From contig NZ_LKBA01000024.1 of NCBI RefSeq assembly GCF_001307765.1, positions 62,001 through 126,000 on the forward strand: DNA of 64,000 bases. Reading direction: 5' to 3'. Shown in pieces: positions 16,541-25,329 of the stretch (positions are counted from its first letter, which is position 1; each line of letters begins with the position of its first letter). The notes under the pieces were generated by a model. The model made no database searches and was not told where the DNA came from. It saw nothing but the letters and a program-made list of their open reading frames with translations. The DNA comes from Aliiroseovarius crassostreae. GTDB taxonomy: Bacteria; Pseudomonadota; Alphaproteobacteria; Rhodobacterales; Rhodobacteraceae. The translations under genes and the position numbers were made by a program.

Positions 16541-16836
16541 GATCTGCCTCCTGCCCCTTTCAAGAGGCAAAAGCACAGGAATCACAGGCCTTATCTCGGC
16601 CTCTTCATGGATCACTGCATAACGAGCCGCTGCACTTTTGTGCTTGTTTTTCAGCTCCTTACCCTGCCTCGGGTCATATTATTGCCCCAAATATGGCGCA
16701 GAATTGACGTTTTGTTAACCCTCACGTTGCGCTTTTCCCAAAGCTTCGCGCCAAGTGACGCATTTTCCCCACAGCGATGATCCCCTGGTTTTCCTTTGCC
16801 CCACAACGCGCTAAGGGATGGAGAAAGGAGTTCCCC

Positions 16837-17991
16837 ATGACCGCATCCCCCACCGATCCCGTCCTCTTGACCCAACGCCTGATCCAATGCCCATCGGTCA
16901 CCCCCGAAGAAGGCGGCGCATTGGCATTGCTCGAAGACATGCTGTCAGCAGCAGGATTTGCCTGCACCCGGGTGGATCGGGCCGGCACACCGAACCTGTT
17001 TGCGCGCTGGGGGGCGAAAAACGCTCGCACACTGGGTTTCAACGGACATACGGATGTGGTGCCAGTGGGGGATGAAACCGCCTGGACGGTGGACCCGTTC
17101 GGGGGGGAAATCCGCGATGGCCTGCTATGGGGGCGCGGGGCGACCGATATGAAATCCGGCGTCGCCGCCTGGGTTGCCGCCGCCATCGACTTTGTCGCAG
17201 ACGCCCCCGACGATGCTGCGCTGGTGATTACCATCACCGGGGATGAAGAAGGGGATGCCACCGACGGAACCGTCGCTCTGCTGGACTGGATGCAGGCCGA
17301 AGGCGAGGTCATGACCGACTGCATCGTCGGCGAACCCACCTGCCCGAATGAAATGGGCGAGATGATGAAGATCGGCCGAAGAGGGTCGATGACCGCGTAT
17401 TTCACCGCGAAAGGTGTGCAGGGTCACGCCGCCTACCCTCACCGCGCCAAAAATCCGGTGCCTGCTCTGGCCCGGCTGATCGCAGACCTGGACGCCCATG
17501 TGCTCGATCACGGCACCGGTCACTTTGATGCCTCCACCCTGGCGGTCACCACCATGGATGTGGGCAACCCGGCCACCAATGTGATCCCGGCCGAGGCCCG
17601 CGCCACGGTCAATATCCGGTTCAACGACGCCCACAGCTCTGACATGCTGAGCCAATGGCTGCATCAGGAAGCCAGCCGGATCGCTGCAGATACCGGGATC
17701 GAGATCGAACTGCAGATAAAAGTGTCGGGCGAAAGTTTTGTGACACCCCCCGGCGCCCTGTCTGACCTGGTGGCAGATGCCGTCGAAACCGAAACCGGCC
17801 GCCGCCCCGAGTTCTCCACCTCGGGCGGCACCTCGGACGCGCGATTTGTCAAAAACCATTGCCCGGTGGTAGAATTCGGCCTCGTCGGCAAAACGATGCA
17901 CCAGGTGGATGAGCGGGTAGAGGTGGCCCAGATCCAGCAGCTGAAAGCAATCTATAAGACGCTGATGCACAAGTACTTCGCCACGTCATGA
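16837..17991 (+). CDS. dapE: Succinyl-diaminopimelate desuccinylase
   Basis: A 384-residue dinuclear zinc M20 peptidase-family enzyme that removes succinate from N-succinyl-LL-diaminopimelate in lysine and cell wall synthesis. Metal and catalytic motifs are [20 protein letters not shown] and [13 protein letters not shown], and the dimerisation domain is inserted in the middle (about residues 180-290). The family start [20 protein letters not shown] is at 16837 behind GAAAGGAG; an in-frame start 60 bases earlier adds unrelated residues. The last metal ligand is in [13 protein letters not shown]. It works with dapD at 8980. Confidence 0.96.
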   Translation: MTASPTDPVLLTQRLIQCPSVTPEEGGALALLEDMLSAAGFACTRVDRAGTPNLFARWGAKNARTLGFNGHTDVVPVGDETAWTVDPFGGEIRDGLLWGRGATDMKSGVAAWVAAAIDFVADAPDDAALVITITGDEEGDATDGTVALLDWMQAEGEVMTDCIVGEPTCPNEMGEMMKIGRRGSMTAYFTAKGVQGHAAYPHRAKNPVPALARLIADLDAHVLDHGTGHFDASTLAVTTMDVGNPATNVIPAEARATVNIRFNDAHSSDMLSQWLHQEASRIAADTGIEIELQIKVSGESFVTPPGALSDLVADAVETETGRRPEFSTSGGTSDARFVKNHCPVVEFGLVGKTMHQVDERVEVAQIQQLKAIYKTLMHKYFATS

Positions 17992-18059
17992 TCTGATGCT
18001 GGCGGGCGTCCTCCGCGTCGCTCCGCCGCGCGACCGGTGGCTCACCTTGTGAGCCTGCC

Positions 18060-18190
18060 AGGGGCGCTGCCCCTCGCGAGACAAGCTCGCTCACCCCGGG
18101 ATATTTTCGGCAAGAGGAAAAGAGCAGCTGCCATCTTCCTCTTGCCACAAATATCCTGGGGGAGAGCCGCAGGCTCGGGGGCAAAGCCCC
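18060..18190. repeat. Family B intergenic repeat, inverted pair
   Basis: GGGCGCTGCCC and CTCACCCCGGGATATTTTCGG with CAAGAGGAAAAG, then the mirror copy CTTCCTCTTGCCACAAATAT with CCTGGGGGAGAGC. It occupies the gap between dapE and rnr; no other element was seen between 17992 and 18348. Confidence 0.85.
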
Positions 18191-18348
18191 AGCACGGCGC
18201 GCAGCGGCGCAGGTGAGAATGAACCGAGCGCAGCGAGGCCACGCCCAAGCCTGTCGCCCGCAAGGGCGTAAGGGCGCGGGAGCAACTCTGCCCTTGTGAC
18301 GCCACGCGGGCGCTTTCTCATTACAACTCTCTGTGATAGGGGCAGGTC

Positions 18349-20598
18349 ATGAAACAGATGCCAACCAAAGCCGAGATCCTGCAATGGATCACCGACAACC
18401 CGACCCTCACCTCGAAGCGCGACATATCCAAAGCTTTCGGGATCAAGGGAGCTGCGCGGATTGACCTCAAGCGGATCCTGAAAGAGCTGGAAGCCGAGGG
18501 GCATCTACAGAAGCGAAAGAAAACCTATCGCGAAAAGGACAAGCTGCCGCCGGTTGCCGTTTTGTTGGTGGGAGATGTGGATCGGGATGGCGATCTCTTT
18601 GCCACGCCTCTGGAATGGCAGGGTGAAGGGGCCATGCCGCGGGTGCTGATGATCACCAAGACCTCCGAACCCGCACTTGGAAAAGGCGATCGCATTCTGG
18701 CGCGCCTGACCGAGATCGACGGAGAAGAGCACGCCTATGAAGGACGGCTTATCCGGAAGATCGGCACCAACCCCCGCACCATTCTGGGTCTTTTCCGCGC
18801 AGGTGCCGAGGGCGGGCGGATCGTGCCTGTCGACAAGGGGGCAGACCGGGAATGGATGGTGCCCCTGGGGTCGGACGAAGGGGCGCGCGATGGCGAGCTT
18901 GTCGAAGCGCAGCAGGTTGGACCAAAGGCACGGATGGGACTGCCCAAGGCGCGGATTATTGCCCGGCTGGGCGACCCTTCTGCCCCCAAGGCCGTCAGCC
19001 TGATTGCCATCCACCAGCACGGCATTCCCGACCGGTTCCCCGATACGGTGATTGAGGATGCGGACCGGCAGAAGCCTGCGGGCCTTTCGGGGCGCGAGGA
19101 TCTGCGGCACCTGCCCTTGATCACCATCGACCCGCATGATGCACGCGACCATGATGACGCGGTCTATGCCCATGCGGATGACAACCCGAAAAACCCGGGC
19201 GGACATGTGGTCTGGGTCGCCATTGCCGATGTGGCGCATTACGTGACGCCGGGATCGGCGCTGGATCACGAGGCCCGCAAGCGCGGCAACTCCACCTATT
19301 TCCCGGACCGGGTTGTGCCGATGCTTCCTGACCGTCTGTCGGGGGATCTGTGTTCGCTGCATGAAGGCGTGCCGCGCGCCTGTATTGCCGTGCGCATGGT
19401 TCTGGATGCGCAGGGTCACAAGATCCGCCACAGCTTTATCCGCGGTTTGATGAAATCCGCCGCCTCGCTGAACTATGCCGAGGTGCAGGCCGCGCAGGAT
19501 GGCAATCCGAACGAAAAATGTGCGCCTTTGATGGAGGAGGTGATTGCGCCGCTTTACGCCGCCTATGCCGCGACCAAACTTGCCCGTGCCGACCGCCAGC
19601 CGCTGGATCTGGACCTGCCGGAGCGCAAGATCGTCCTGAGCGACGTGGGCAAGGTGGAAAGCATACGCTTTGCCGAACGTTTCGACGCACACCGGCTGAT
19701 TGAAGAGTTCATGATCCTTGCCAATGTGGCGGCGGCAGAGGAGCTGACCCGGCTCAAACGCCCGCTTCTGTTCCGGGTGCATGAAGAGCCCAGCCCGCAG
19801 AAGCTCGACGCCCTGCGTGAGGTGGCACAGGCCTCCGGGTTCACCTTGGCCAAGGGGCAGGTTCTGAAGACGCGTCACCTGAACAACCTGCTGGCGCAGG
19901 CCGAAGGCACCGAATTTGACGAGCTGGTGAACATGTCAACCCTGCGGTCGATGACACAAGCCTATTACCACCCTGAAAACTTTGGCCATTTTGGTCTGGC
20001 CCTGAGGAGTTACGCCCATTTCACCAGCCCAATCCGGCGCTATTCCGACCTGATTGTGCACCGCGCCCTTGTCACCGGTCATGGCTGGGGCAAAGACGGG
20101 CTGTCGCCAGTCGATATTGAACAGCTTGAAGCCACCGCAGAACATATTTCCGAAACCGAACGCCGGTCGATGCTGGCCGAGCGCGACACCAATGACCGCT
20201 ACCTCGCCGCGTATCTTTCGGAACGGCTGGGCAATGAGTTTACCGGGCGGATCTCGGGTGTGCAGCGGTTTGGCGTTTTTGTGCGACTGGATGATACCGG
20301 CGCCGACGGGCTGGTTCCGGTGGCGAGCATTGGAACCGAATATTTCCGCTATGATGGCGAGGAACAGACCCTGACCGGAGAGCATTCCGGTCTCACGCTG
20401 GGGGTTGGCGGGCGCGTGACCGTGCGGCTGGCCGAAGCGGTGCCCACCACGGGCGGCGTGATGCTCGATCTCCTGACCCTGAATGGCGCCCCGCTGCCAA
20501 AGGGCGGGCGCGGGCGCCGGGGGCGTGTGGTCAAGCGCCAAGCCAATCGCGGCAAGCACAAACAGGCAAAATTAAAGCGGAAACTCACAAGAAAGTGA
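18349..20598 (+). CDS. rnr: Ribonuclease R
   Basis: A 749-residue 3'-5' exoribonuclease of the RNB family, acting on structured RNA in the cytoplasm. Order of domains: N-terminal helix-turn-helix (residues 1-60), cold-shock-like RNA-binding region (65-230), RNB catalytic domain from about 245 (PLITIDPHDARDHDDAVYA supplies the metal-binding Asp cluster), then S1 (about 625-710) and a basic tail rich in Arg and Lys. ALRSYAHFTSPIRRYSDLIV is the invariant RNB block. GGGGCAGG precedes the ATG. The length is normal for alphaproteobacteria. Confidence 0.96.
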   Translation: MKQMPTKAEILQWITDNPTLTSKRDISKAFGIKGAARIDLKRILKELEAEGHLQKRKKTYREKDKLPPVAVLLVGDVDRDGDLFATPLEWQGEGAMPRVLMITKTSEPALGKGDRILARLTEIDGEEHAYEGRLIRKIGTNPRTILGLFRAGAEGGRIVPVDKGADREWMVPLGSDEGARDGELVEAQQVGPKARMGLPKARIIARLGDPSAPKAVSLIAIHQHGIPDRFPDTVIEDADRQKPAGLSGREDLRHLPLITIDPHDARDHDDAVYAHADDNPKNPGGHVVWVAIADVAHYVTPGSALDHEARKRGNSTYFPDRVVPMLPDRLSGDLCSLHEGVPRACIAVRMVLDAQGHKIRHSFIRGLMKSAASLNYAEVQAAQDGNPNEKCAPLMEEVIAPLYAAYAATKLARADRQPLDLDLPERKIVLSDVGKVESIRFAERFDAHRLIEEFMILANVAAAEELTRLKRPLLFRVHEEPSPQKLDALREVAQASGFTLAKGQVLKTRHLNNLLAQAEGTEFDELVNMSTLRSMTQAYYHPENFGHFGLALRSYAHFTSPIRRYSDLIVHRALVTGHGWGKDGLSPVDIEQLEATAEHISETERRSMLAERDTNDRYLAAYLSERLGNEFTGRISGVQRFGVFVRLDDTGADGLVPVASIGTEYFRYDGEEQTLTGEHSGLTLGVGGRVTVRLAEAVPTTGGVMLDLLTLNGAPLPKGGRGRRGRVVKRQANRGKHKQAKLKRKLTRK

Positions 20599-20667
20599 GG
20601 TATCACGTTTTGACAGACAAATGGTGCTGGTCGCATGTTTAGGGGATCGATCTGAGAGGGGTTTGCC

Positions 20668-21810
20668 GTGATCGACGAAAGGGACAGAAGCTTTACCTCA
20701 TGGAAAGAGGAGTTCGCCCTGCGTCTGCAGGATGAGCGGCTGCGCGCCCGGACCCGCAACCGATTCCTTGAAATCGCACAATACCTGCCCGAAGTTCTGG
20801 ACCGCCAGGCCAACCAGAAAGAGCTTCTGCTGTCGGTGCATGACTACCTTGAAATCACTGTTTCCGACGAACGTGTGCGCAAAGGGCGCAAGGCGTTGCG
20901 CAAATACCGCCTGCTGATGGGGGAACTTGAAGAAACCTATCGCGTCTCGGCGGATGCGGTTCTGGCGATCTGGGGGCTGGAGACAGGTTTCGGCGCCAAT
21001 CGCGGGGATTATCCGGTGATCTCGGCGCTGGCCACTCTGGCCTTTGCCGGCGAGCGCAGAGCGTTCTTCGCCGATGAGCTGGTTGCGGCTTTGCACATCA
21101 TTCAGGCAGGCGACATTGCGCCTGAAAAGATGCTGGGGTCCTGGGCCGGGGCCATGGGGCACGGGCAGTTCATGCCCTCAAGCTATCTGAAATATGCGGT
21201 GGATCATGACGGCGATGGGCGGCGTGACATCTGGGCGGAGGATCCGACGGATGCGCTGGCCTCGATCGCCAATTACCTGCGGGAACATGGGTGGCGCAGC
21301 GGGCAACCCTGCGGCGAAGAAATGTATCTGCCGGACGGGTTTGACCTGTCTCTGACCGGGCGCGATCAGGTGCGCCCCGTGGCCGAATGGGCAGCGCACG
21401 GTGTGCGGTCCCCGCGCGGGCTGCAACCGGTGGATTACGGTGATGCAATGGTGCTGCTGGCGGCGGGGGCACAGGGTCCGGCCTATCTGGCCTATCACAA
21501 TTTCAACGTGTTTCTGGCCTATAACAACTCGGTTCACTACGCCCTGTCCGTCGGCTGCCTGGCCCATCGGATTGACGGCAACAAGAAATTCACCCGCCCC
21601 TGGCCGGCGGGGCAGCGGGTTCTGTCTCGTGCAGATATGCGCGAGTTACAGGAGCGGCTGACCGCGCTTGGGCATGACACCCGGGGGGCCGATGGGTTGG
21701 CGGGGCCGAACACGCATCGTGCGCTGCGCAACTGGCAGGTTGCCGCGGGATATCCCGCTGATGGCTTTCCCTGCGGCGAGGTGCTGGATCAGTTGCGCGC
21801 ACAGCCCTGA
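20668..21810 (+). CDS. Lytic murein transglycosylase (MltB type) with peptidoglycan-binding domain, no signal peptide
   Basis: A 380-residue protein. Residues 10-310 form the MltB-type lytic transglycosylase fold with the catalytic Glu105 in IWGLETGFG and the block GAMGHGQFMPSSYL. Residues 320-378 form a PG_binding_1 repeat (MRELQERLTALGHDT, GLAGPNTHRALRNWQ). The family cleaves murein in the periplasm, yet this frame opens MIDERDRSFTSWKEEFALRL with no hydrophobic export signal. GTG 20668 follows GAGAGGGG, and an in-frame TGA 15 bases upstream excludes a longer protein. Either the export signal has been lost or the protein leaves by an unusual route. Confidence 0.88.
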   Translation: MIDERDRSFTSWKEEFALRLQDERLRARTRNRFLEIAQYLPEVLDRQANQKELLLSVHDYLEITVSDERVRKGRKALRKYRLLMGELEETYRVSADAVLAIWGLETGFGANRGDYPVISALATLAFAGERRAFFADELVAALHIIQAGDIAPEKMLGSWAGAMGHGQFMPSSYLKYAVDHDGDGRRDIWAEDPTDALASIANYLREHGWRSGQPCGEEMYLPDGFDLSLTGRDQVRPVAEWAAHGVRSPRGLQPVDYGDAMVLLAAGAQGPAYLAYHNFNVFLAYNNSVHYALSVGCLAHRIDGNKKFTRPWPAGQRVLSRADMRELQERLTALGHDTRGADGLAGPNTHRALRNWQVAAGYPADGFPCGEVLDQLRAQP

Positions 21811-21957
21811 TACGTTTGGCCTCAGGCTTGGTGCAGGACATGCCGACACCACGTGAGCGGTCAGGCTGGGAGGCCGGACACGCCCGCGCCCAGGGTCTGG
21901 CCTTAGCCCACTATGTCCCCTTCAACCCGAAGCGGGCGGACGCTCGGGGCGGGGACC

Positions 21958-22911
21958 TTACTCAAACTCCATTTCAGAAAAGACCTGGCCCGCATTCTTC
22001 GTCGCCAGTTCGCCAAACGTATCGTGATGCGCATAGGCTGACTGATCCACGTAATAGGCATCTTCCAGCGTGCCGCCATTTTCCAGATGCGCGCCGATCC
22101 TGCTGCGCAGGTGTTTGAGATACCCGATTGTGTGATCTTCGACCTGCGCCATATTGGTCGGGTAGCCGTGCCCCGGAATGACATAGGTGGCGTTCAGCGG
22201 GGCAAAGCTCGTTTCCCAGGTTTCGATCCAGCAGCTTGTGCAGGTGTCTTCAAAGATCGGTGGAATCCGGTTGTGAAACGCCATGTCCCCGGCAATCATC
22301 AGCCCTTCGTCCGGGATCCAGACCTGGGTATCTCCGAGGCTGTGGGCGGGGCCAAGATGCAGCACCTCGATGGTGAACCGCCCCATGGTGATCACCTCAC
22401 GATCATCAAAGGTGCGGGTTGGACCGGTGGGATCGGTGCCTTCCGAGCTTTCCCTTGCGTAGCCCTGCATCTATTGCAGCAACATGCCATTGTCATGTTC
22501 GCACACCTCAGCCGCGTCCACATGGGCCAGCACCTCACCCCCCTGCTCGGTCCAGTAATTATTGCCCAGCATGGCGTGGCCCTGCCCATTTTCATTGATC
22601 ACCAGCTTCACGGGCTGGTCAGTGATTTTCCGGATCTCGTCATGCAGAGCCGCGGCCAGTTTCACATTGGCACCGGCATTGATCACGATCACCCCATCCC
22701 CGGTCACGATAAAGCTGAGGTTGTTGTTATGGCCTGCATTTTCGTAAGTCCGCGGCGCCGTGGCGCCGATGGCGGTTCAGACATCCGGGATCACTTCAAC
22801 CGGTTTTTCATACAACACGGAGCCGGGATATTGGTCCGCAATCTCCTCATCCGCCCATATCGGAGTGGCAAGCAGTGCCAGGGTGATGGCAGCGGGGATC
22901 GTTCGGGGCAT
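21958..22911 (-). pseudogene. MBL-fold hydrolase pseudogene with two in-frame stop codons
   Basis: Starting at ATG 22911 behind AGGAGAAGGA, one frame of 317 codons runs to 21958 without a frameshift but is broken by TGA at 22777-22779 (codon 45) and TAG at 22471-22473 (codon 147). Restoring Trp and Gln would give IPDV-W-TAIGATAPRTYENAG and NGMLLQ-Q-MQGYARESSEG. The product would be a periplasmic metallo-beta-lactamase-fold protein: signal peptide MPRTIPAAITLALLATPIWA, then NENGQGHAMLGNNYW in the metal-motif position, LGPAHSLGDTQVW and VIPGHGYPTN. It resembles periplasmic MBL hydrolases near sulfur-oxidation or quinoprotein systems; that link is tentative. The two stops make it non-functional as read. 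Confidence 0.85.
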
Positions 22912-23035
22912 GCAAGTTATTCCTTCTCCTGTTAAGATTTAACATAGATACATTCGCATGTGTCATTACAGAGAAAGCAACCACCGATCCACGCATATGT
23001 TCGGCCGCCGTGGCAGGGAAAAGCCGAGACGCTTT

Positions 23036-23098
23036 AAGGGGCGCTGCCCCTCGCGGCTTTGCCGCTCACCCCGAGGTATTTTAGGCAAGAAAAAAGAG
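23036..23098. repeat. Family B repeat fused to a family A end fragment
   Basis: A family A terminus (GAGACGCTTTAA, ending near 23037) runs into GGGGCGCTGCCCC, GCTCACCCCGAGGTATTTTAG and GCAAGAAAAAAGAG. The poly-A of the repeat supplies the T tail of the rpe terminator on the minus strand. Confidence 0.75.
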
Positions 23099-23118
23099 GG
23101 CCTGCTGGAAGCCCTCTT
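23090..23118 (-). terminator. Rho-independent terminator of rpe
   Basis: Arms AGAGGGC and GCCCTCT around a nine-base loop. On the minus strand the stem is followed by TTTTTTC, which belongs to the adjoining family B repeat. Confidence 0.82.
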
Positions 23119-23146
23119 TACGGATAGGAAATTACCGCTGTGGCGC

Positions 23147-23848
23147 TCAGCCCAGCGCGGCCTCGGCTGCGGCCCGCAGGTCGCGAATATTTTCGCCATA
23201 GATCTCGGGTTTTGCGACCGAACCACCTTTGAAGACAGCGGACCCGGCCACCAGCACGTCCGCGCCGGCTTCAGCCACCAACGGCGCAGTTTCCGTGGTC
23301 ACACCGCCATCAATCTGGATGTGAATGTCACGATCCCCGATCATCTGGCGCAGACGGCGGGTTTTCTCGACCCCGGAATGGATGAATTTCTGCCCGCCAA
23401 ACCCCGGATTCACGGTCATGATCAGCACCATATCCACGAGGTCGAGCACATGCTCGATACTCTCCAGCGGCGTTCCGGGATTGAGCGAGACCCCCGCCTT
23501 CACCCCCTGCGCCTTGATGGCCTGAAGCGTGCGATGGATATGCGGTCCGGCCTCAACATGGGCGGTGATCATGTCCGCACCTGCCTCGGCATAGGCTTCG
23601 ATGTAAGGATCGACCGGCGCGATCATCAGATGGACATCCATGAAGGTTTTCACATGCGGCCGAAACGCCTTCACAGCGGGCGGTCCGAAAGTCAGGTTCG
23701 GCACGAAATGCCCGTCCATCACATCCACATGCACCCAATCGGCGCCCTGCGCTTCAATCGCCTGAATTTCCTGCCCGAAATTGGCAAAATCCGCAGAAAG
23801 GATCGATGGGGCAATCTTGATGGAACGATCAAAAGGCATGGTGGACAT
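23147..23848 (-). CDS. rpe: Ribulose-phosphate 3-epimerase
   Basis: A 233-residue TIM-barrel enzyme interconverting ribulose 5-phosphate and xylulose 5-phosphate in the pentose phosphate and Calvin pathways. Signature blocks: [50 protein letters not shown] and IQIDGGV, containing the metal ligands and catalytic Asp residues. ATG 23848 follows CAGGAGC; an in-frame ATG nine bases later is also possible. The gene is monocistronic with its own terminator. Confidence 0.96.
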   Translation of the reverse strand: MSTMPFDRSIKIAPSILSADFANFGQEIQAIEAQGADWVHVDVMDGHFVPNLTFGPPAVKAFRPHVKTFMDVHLMIAPVDPYIEAYAEAGADMITAHVEAGPHIHRTLQAIKAQGVKAGVSLNPGTPLESIEHVLDLVDMVLIMTVNPGFGGQKFIHSGVEKTRRLRQMIGDRDIHIQIDGGVTTETAPLVAEAGADVLVAGSAVFKGGSVAKPEIYGENIRDLRAAAEAALG

Positions 23849-23970
23849 GGCGGGCAGCTCCTGAATCTCTGTTGCGCGCCTTATAGCCGGTTTCCCGCCG
23901 AGCGACAGAAAAAACCACACCTACCGCCACAGTGCCCCCCGCCGGACCTTATTTTCTGGTTAAAAATATC

Positions 23971-24088
23971 CTAAAGCGTTTCGAGATTAACTTGAGACAC
24001 AAGTTGATTTCGAAACGCCCGCAACATCAGTAGGTTTCGAGCGTTTCGCCTCATTATTGTATCTCAAAAATAAGGCGAAACACTTTAG
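23971..24088 (-). repeat. Family A palindromic repeat, 118 bp (subtype II)
   Basis: Ends CTAAAGCGTTTCG and CGAAACACTTTAG. It is the reverse-complement match of the 5776 copy, including CTACTGATGTTGCGGGCGTT read on the minus strand. A GC-rich half of a family B repeat (GTGAGCCTCGAAGAGGCGAG and GGGCAACGCCCC, to 24121) is joined directly to its right end. The gap 23849-24202 holds nothing else recognisable. Confidence 0.88.
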
Positions 24089-24202
24089 GTGAGCCTCGAA
24101 GAGGCGAGGGGCAACGCCCCTGACCGAGCATCGCGAGGCCACCGAACGCGCGCCCAGAGTGTCAACGCGGGCGCCCTACCGATCAGCTCAGGTCAGTTAA
24201 GG

Positions 24203-24697
24203 TCAGCGTACAGGCAGTTCCGGATCACATCCCGAACCACGCATGCAGGCCTTGACCCGTGACAGCATATCCGGGTCCGGATCGCCAAAGGCAAACCCAC
24301 CGCAGGGGTTGGTTTCCAAAAGATACCCCGCATCCGTTCGCTTCAGAAAGGCCAGATAGACCTCTCCATCCGTCAATCCGCCACACCACGGACCGTAGCA
24401 TTGCACATTGGCGGTGATGTCCTCACGAAACGGGAGCACAAACCCGCGCCGTGCAAGGCTATGCCCTTCCAGCCGGGCTGGAAAAACATTGTCGGGCTGG
24501 GTTTCCGTCTGACCTGCCAGCCCCCCCTGCGGCAAATCTGCCTTGTCGAAACGAAGTGTGCCCAGCACCACCAGATAGTCGTCCGGGCTTTCCTGGGCAT
24601 CCAGAAAGGCCTGCACCGCGTTATAGGGCATACAGGACAATGCCAGCGCGGGGGCAGCGGCAAAGACGGTGAAAACAGCTGCAATCAGAAAGCGCAT
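24203..24697 (-). CDS. Cysteine-rich periplasmic protein of unknown function
   Basis: A 164-residue protein with a signal peptide (MRFLIAAVFTVFAAAPALAL). The mature part has seven cysteines arranged in small groups (SCMPY, QCYGPWCGG, NPCGG, KACMRGSGCDP), suggesting disulfides in the periplasm. No family recognised. The gene begins 16 bases downstream of the rppH stop on the same strand and is likely co-transcribed. The start at 24697 was chosen because a signal peptide begins there; an earlier in-frame start would overlap rppH and mask the signal. Confidence 0.7.
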   Translation of the reverse strand: MRFLIAAVFTVFAAAPALALSCMPYNAVQAFLDAQESPDDYLVVLGTLRFDKADLPQGGLAGQTETQPDNVFPARLEGHSLARRGFVLPFREDITANVQCYGPWCGGLTDGEVYLAFLKRTDAGYLLETNPCGGFAFGDPDPDMLSRVKACMRGSGCDPELPVR

Positions 24698-24713
24698 CAA
24701 CGTGCTCCGTTGA

Positions 24714-25208
24714 TCAAAGATAGGCCGCGAAACCATCCACCACTTTGGCATAGATCTCGCGTTTGAACGGCACGATATTGTCCACCACCTGATTGGCGGG
24801 CATCCATTGCCATTGGGAAAATTCCGGGTGTTCGGTGGCGATGTTCACATCCTTGTCCGAGCCCTTGAAGCGCAGCAGGAACCAGCGCTGTTTCTGGCCG
24901 CGATAGCGACCTTTCCAGATCTTCGGCACGATGTCATGCGGCAGGTCATAGGGCAGCCAATCGGGCAGTTCGGCCTCAACCTCAACCAGATCAGCACTCA
25001 CGCCGGTCTCTTCCCACAGCTCACGCAAGGCGGCATCACGAGGGTCCTCGCCCTCATCCACGCCACCTTGCGGCATCTGCCAGGCCGCCTTGGTGCCCAG
25101 TTTCGGCGCATCCAGACGCTGACCCACGAACACGCGGCCATCTGCATGGGCCAGCATGATGCCGACACAGGGGCGATAGGGAAGTTTTGCAATCTCTTCT
25201 GGCGTCAT
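24714..25208 (-). CDS. rppH: RNA pyrophosphohydrolase
   Basis: A 164-residue Nudix enzyme that converts 5'-triphosphate RNA ends to monophosphate, starting decay. The Nudix box is complete: [20 protein letters not shown] followed by [22 protein letters not shown] and WQMPQGGVD are typical of RppH rather than of ADP-ribose hydrolases, as are PYDLPHDIV and KRWFLL-like KQRWFLLRF. Position close to ctpA and the envC-like gene is common in alphaproteobacteria. The ATG follows GGAAATG. Confidence 0.92.
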   Translation of the reverse strand: MTPEEIAKLPYRPCVGIMLAHADGRVFVGQRLDAPKLGTKAAWQMPQGGVDEGEDPRDAALRELWEETGVSADLVEVEAELPDWLPYDLPHDIVPKIWKGRYRGQKQRWFLLRFKGSDKDVNIATEHPEFSQWQWMPANQVVDNIVPFKREIYAKVVDGFAAYL

Positions 25209-25263
25209 TTCCGCTTTTCCTCAAATCTCTTGTTTTCTGTTACACCGTTCTGAATTCAAACGC

Positions 25264-25296
25264 AAAAAGACCGCCCGGTCGGGGGCGGCCTTTTGC
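25264..25296 (-). terminator. Rho-independent terminator of the ctpA operon
   Basis: On the minus strand AAGGCCGCCC, a short loop and GGGCGGTCTTTTTG, 35 bases after the ctpA stop. It separates ctpA from rppH. Confidence 0.8.
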
Positions 25297-25329
25297 TGGT
25301 GTGACAATATCCACCCGTTTTCAGCGCCC

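Noticed and set aside
18505-19878. Long minus-strand frame opposite rnr
   Set aside because: rnr is unambiguous on the other strand; the antisense frame has no recognisable motif.
21958-22911. Programmed stop-codon recoding (selenocysteine, pyrrolysine) in the MBL gene
   Set aside because: The two stops are different codons, at Trp-like and Gln-like positions, and no SECIS-like element or dedicated machinery is visible; nonsense mutation is simpler.
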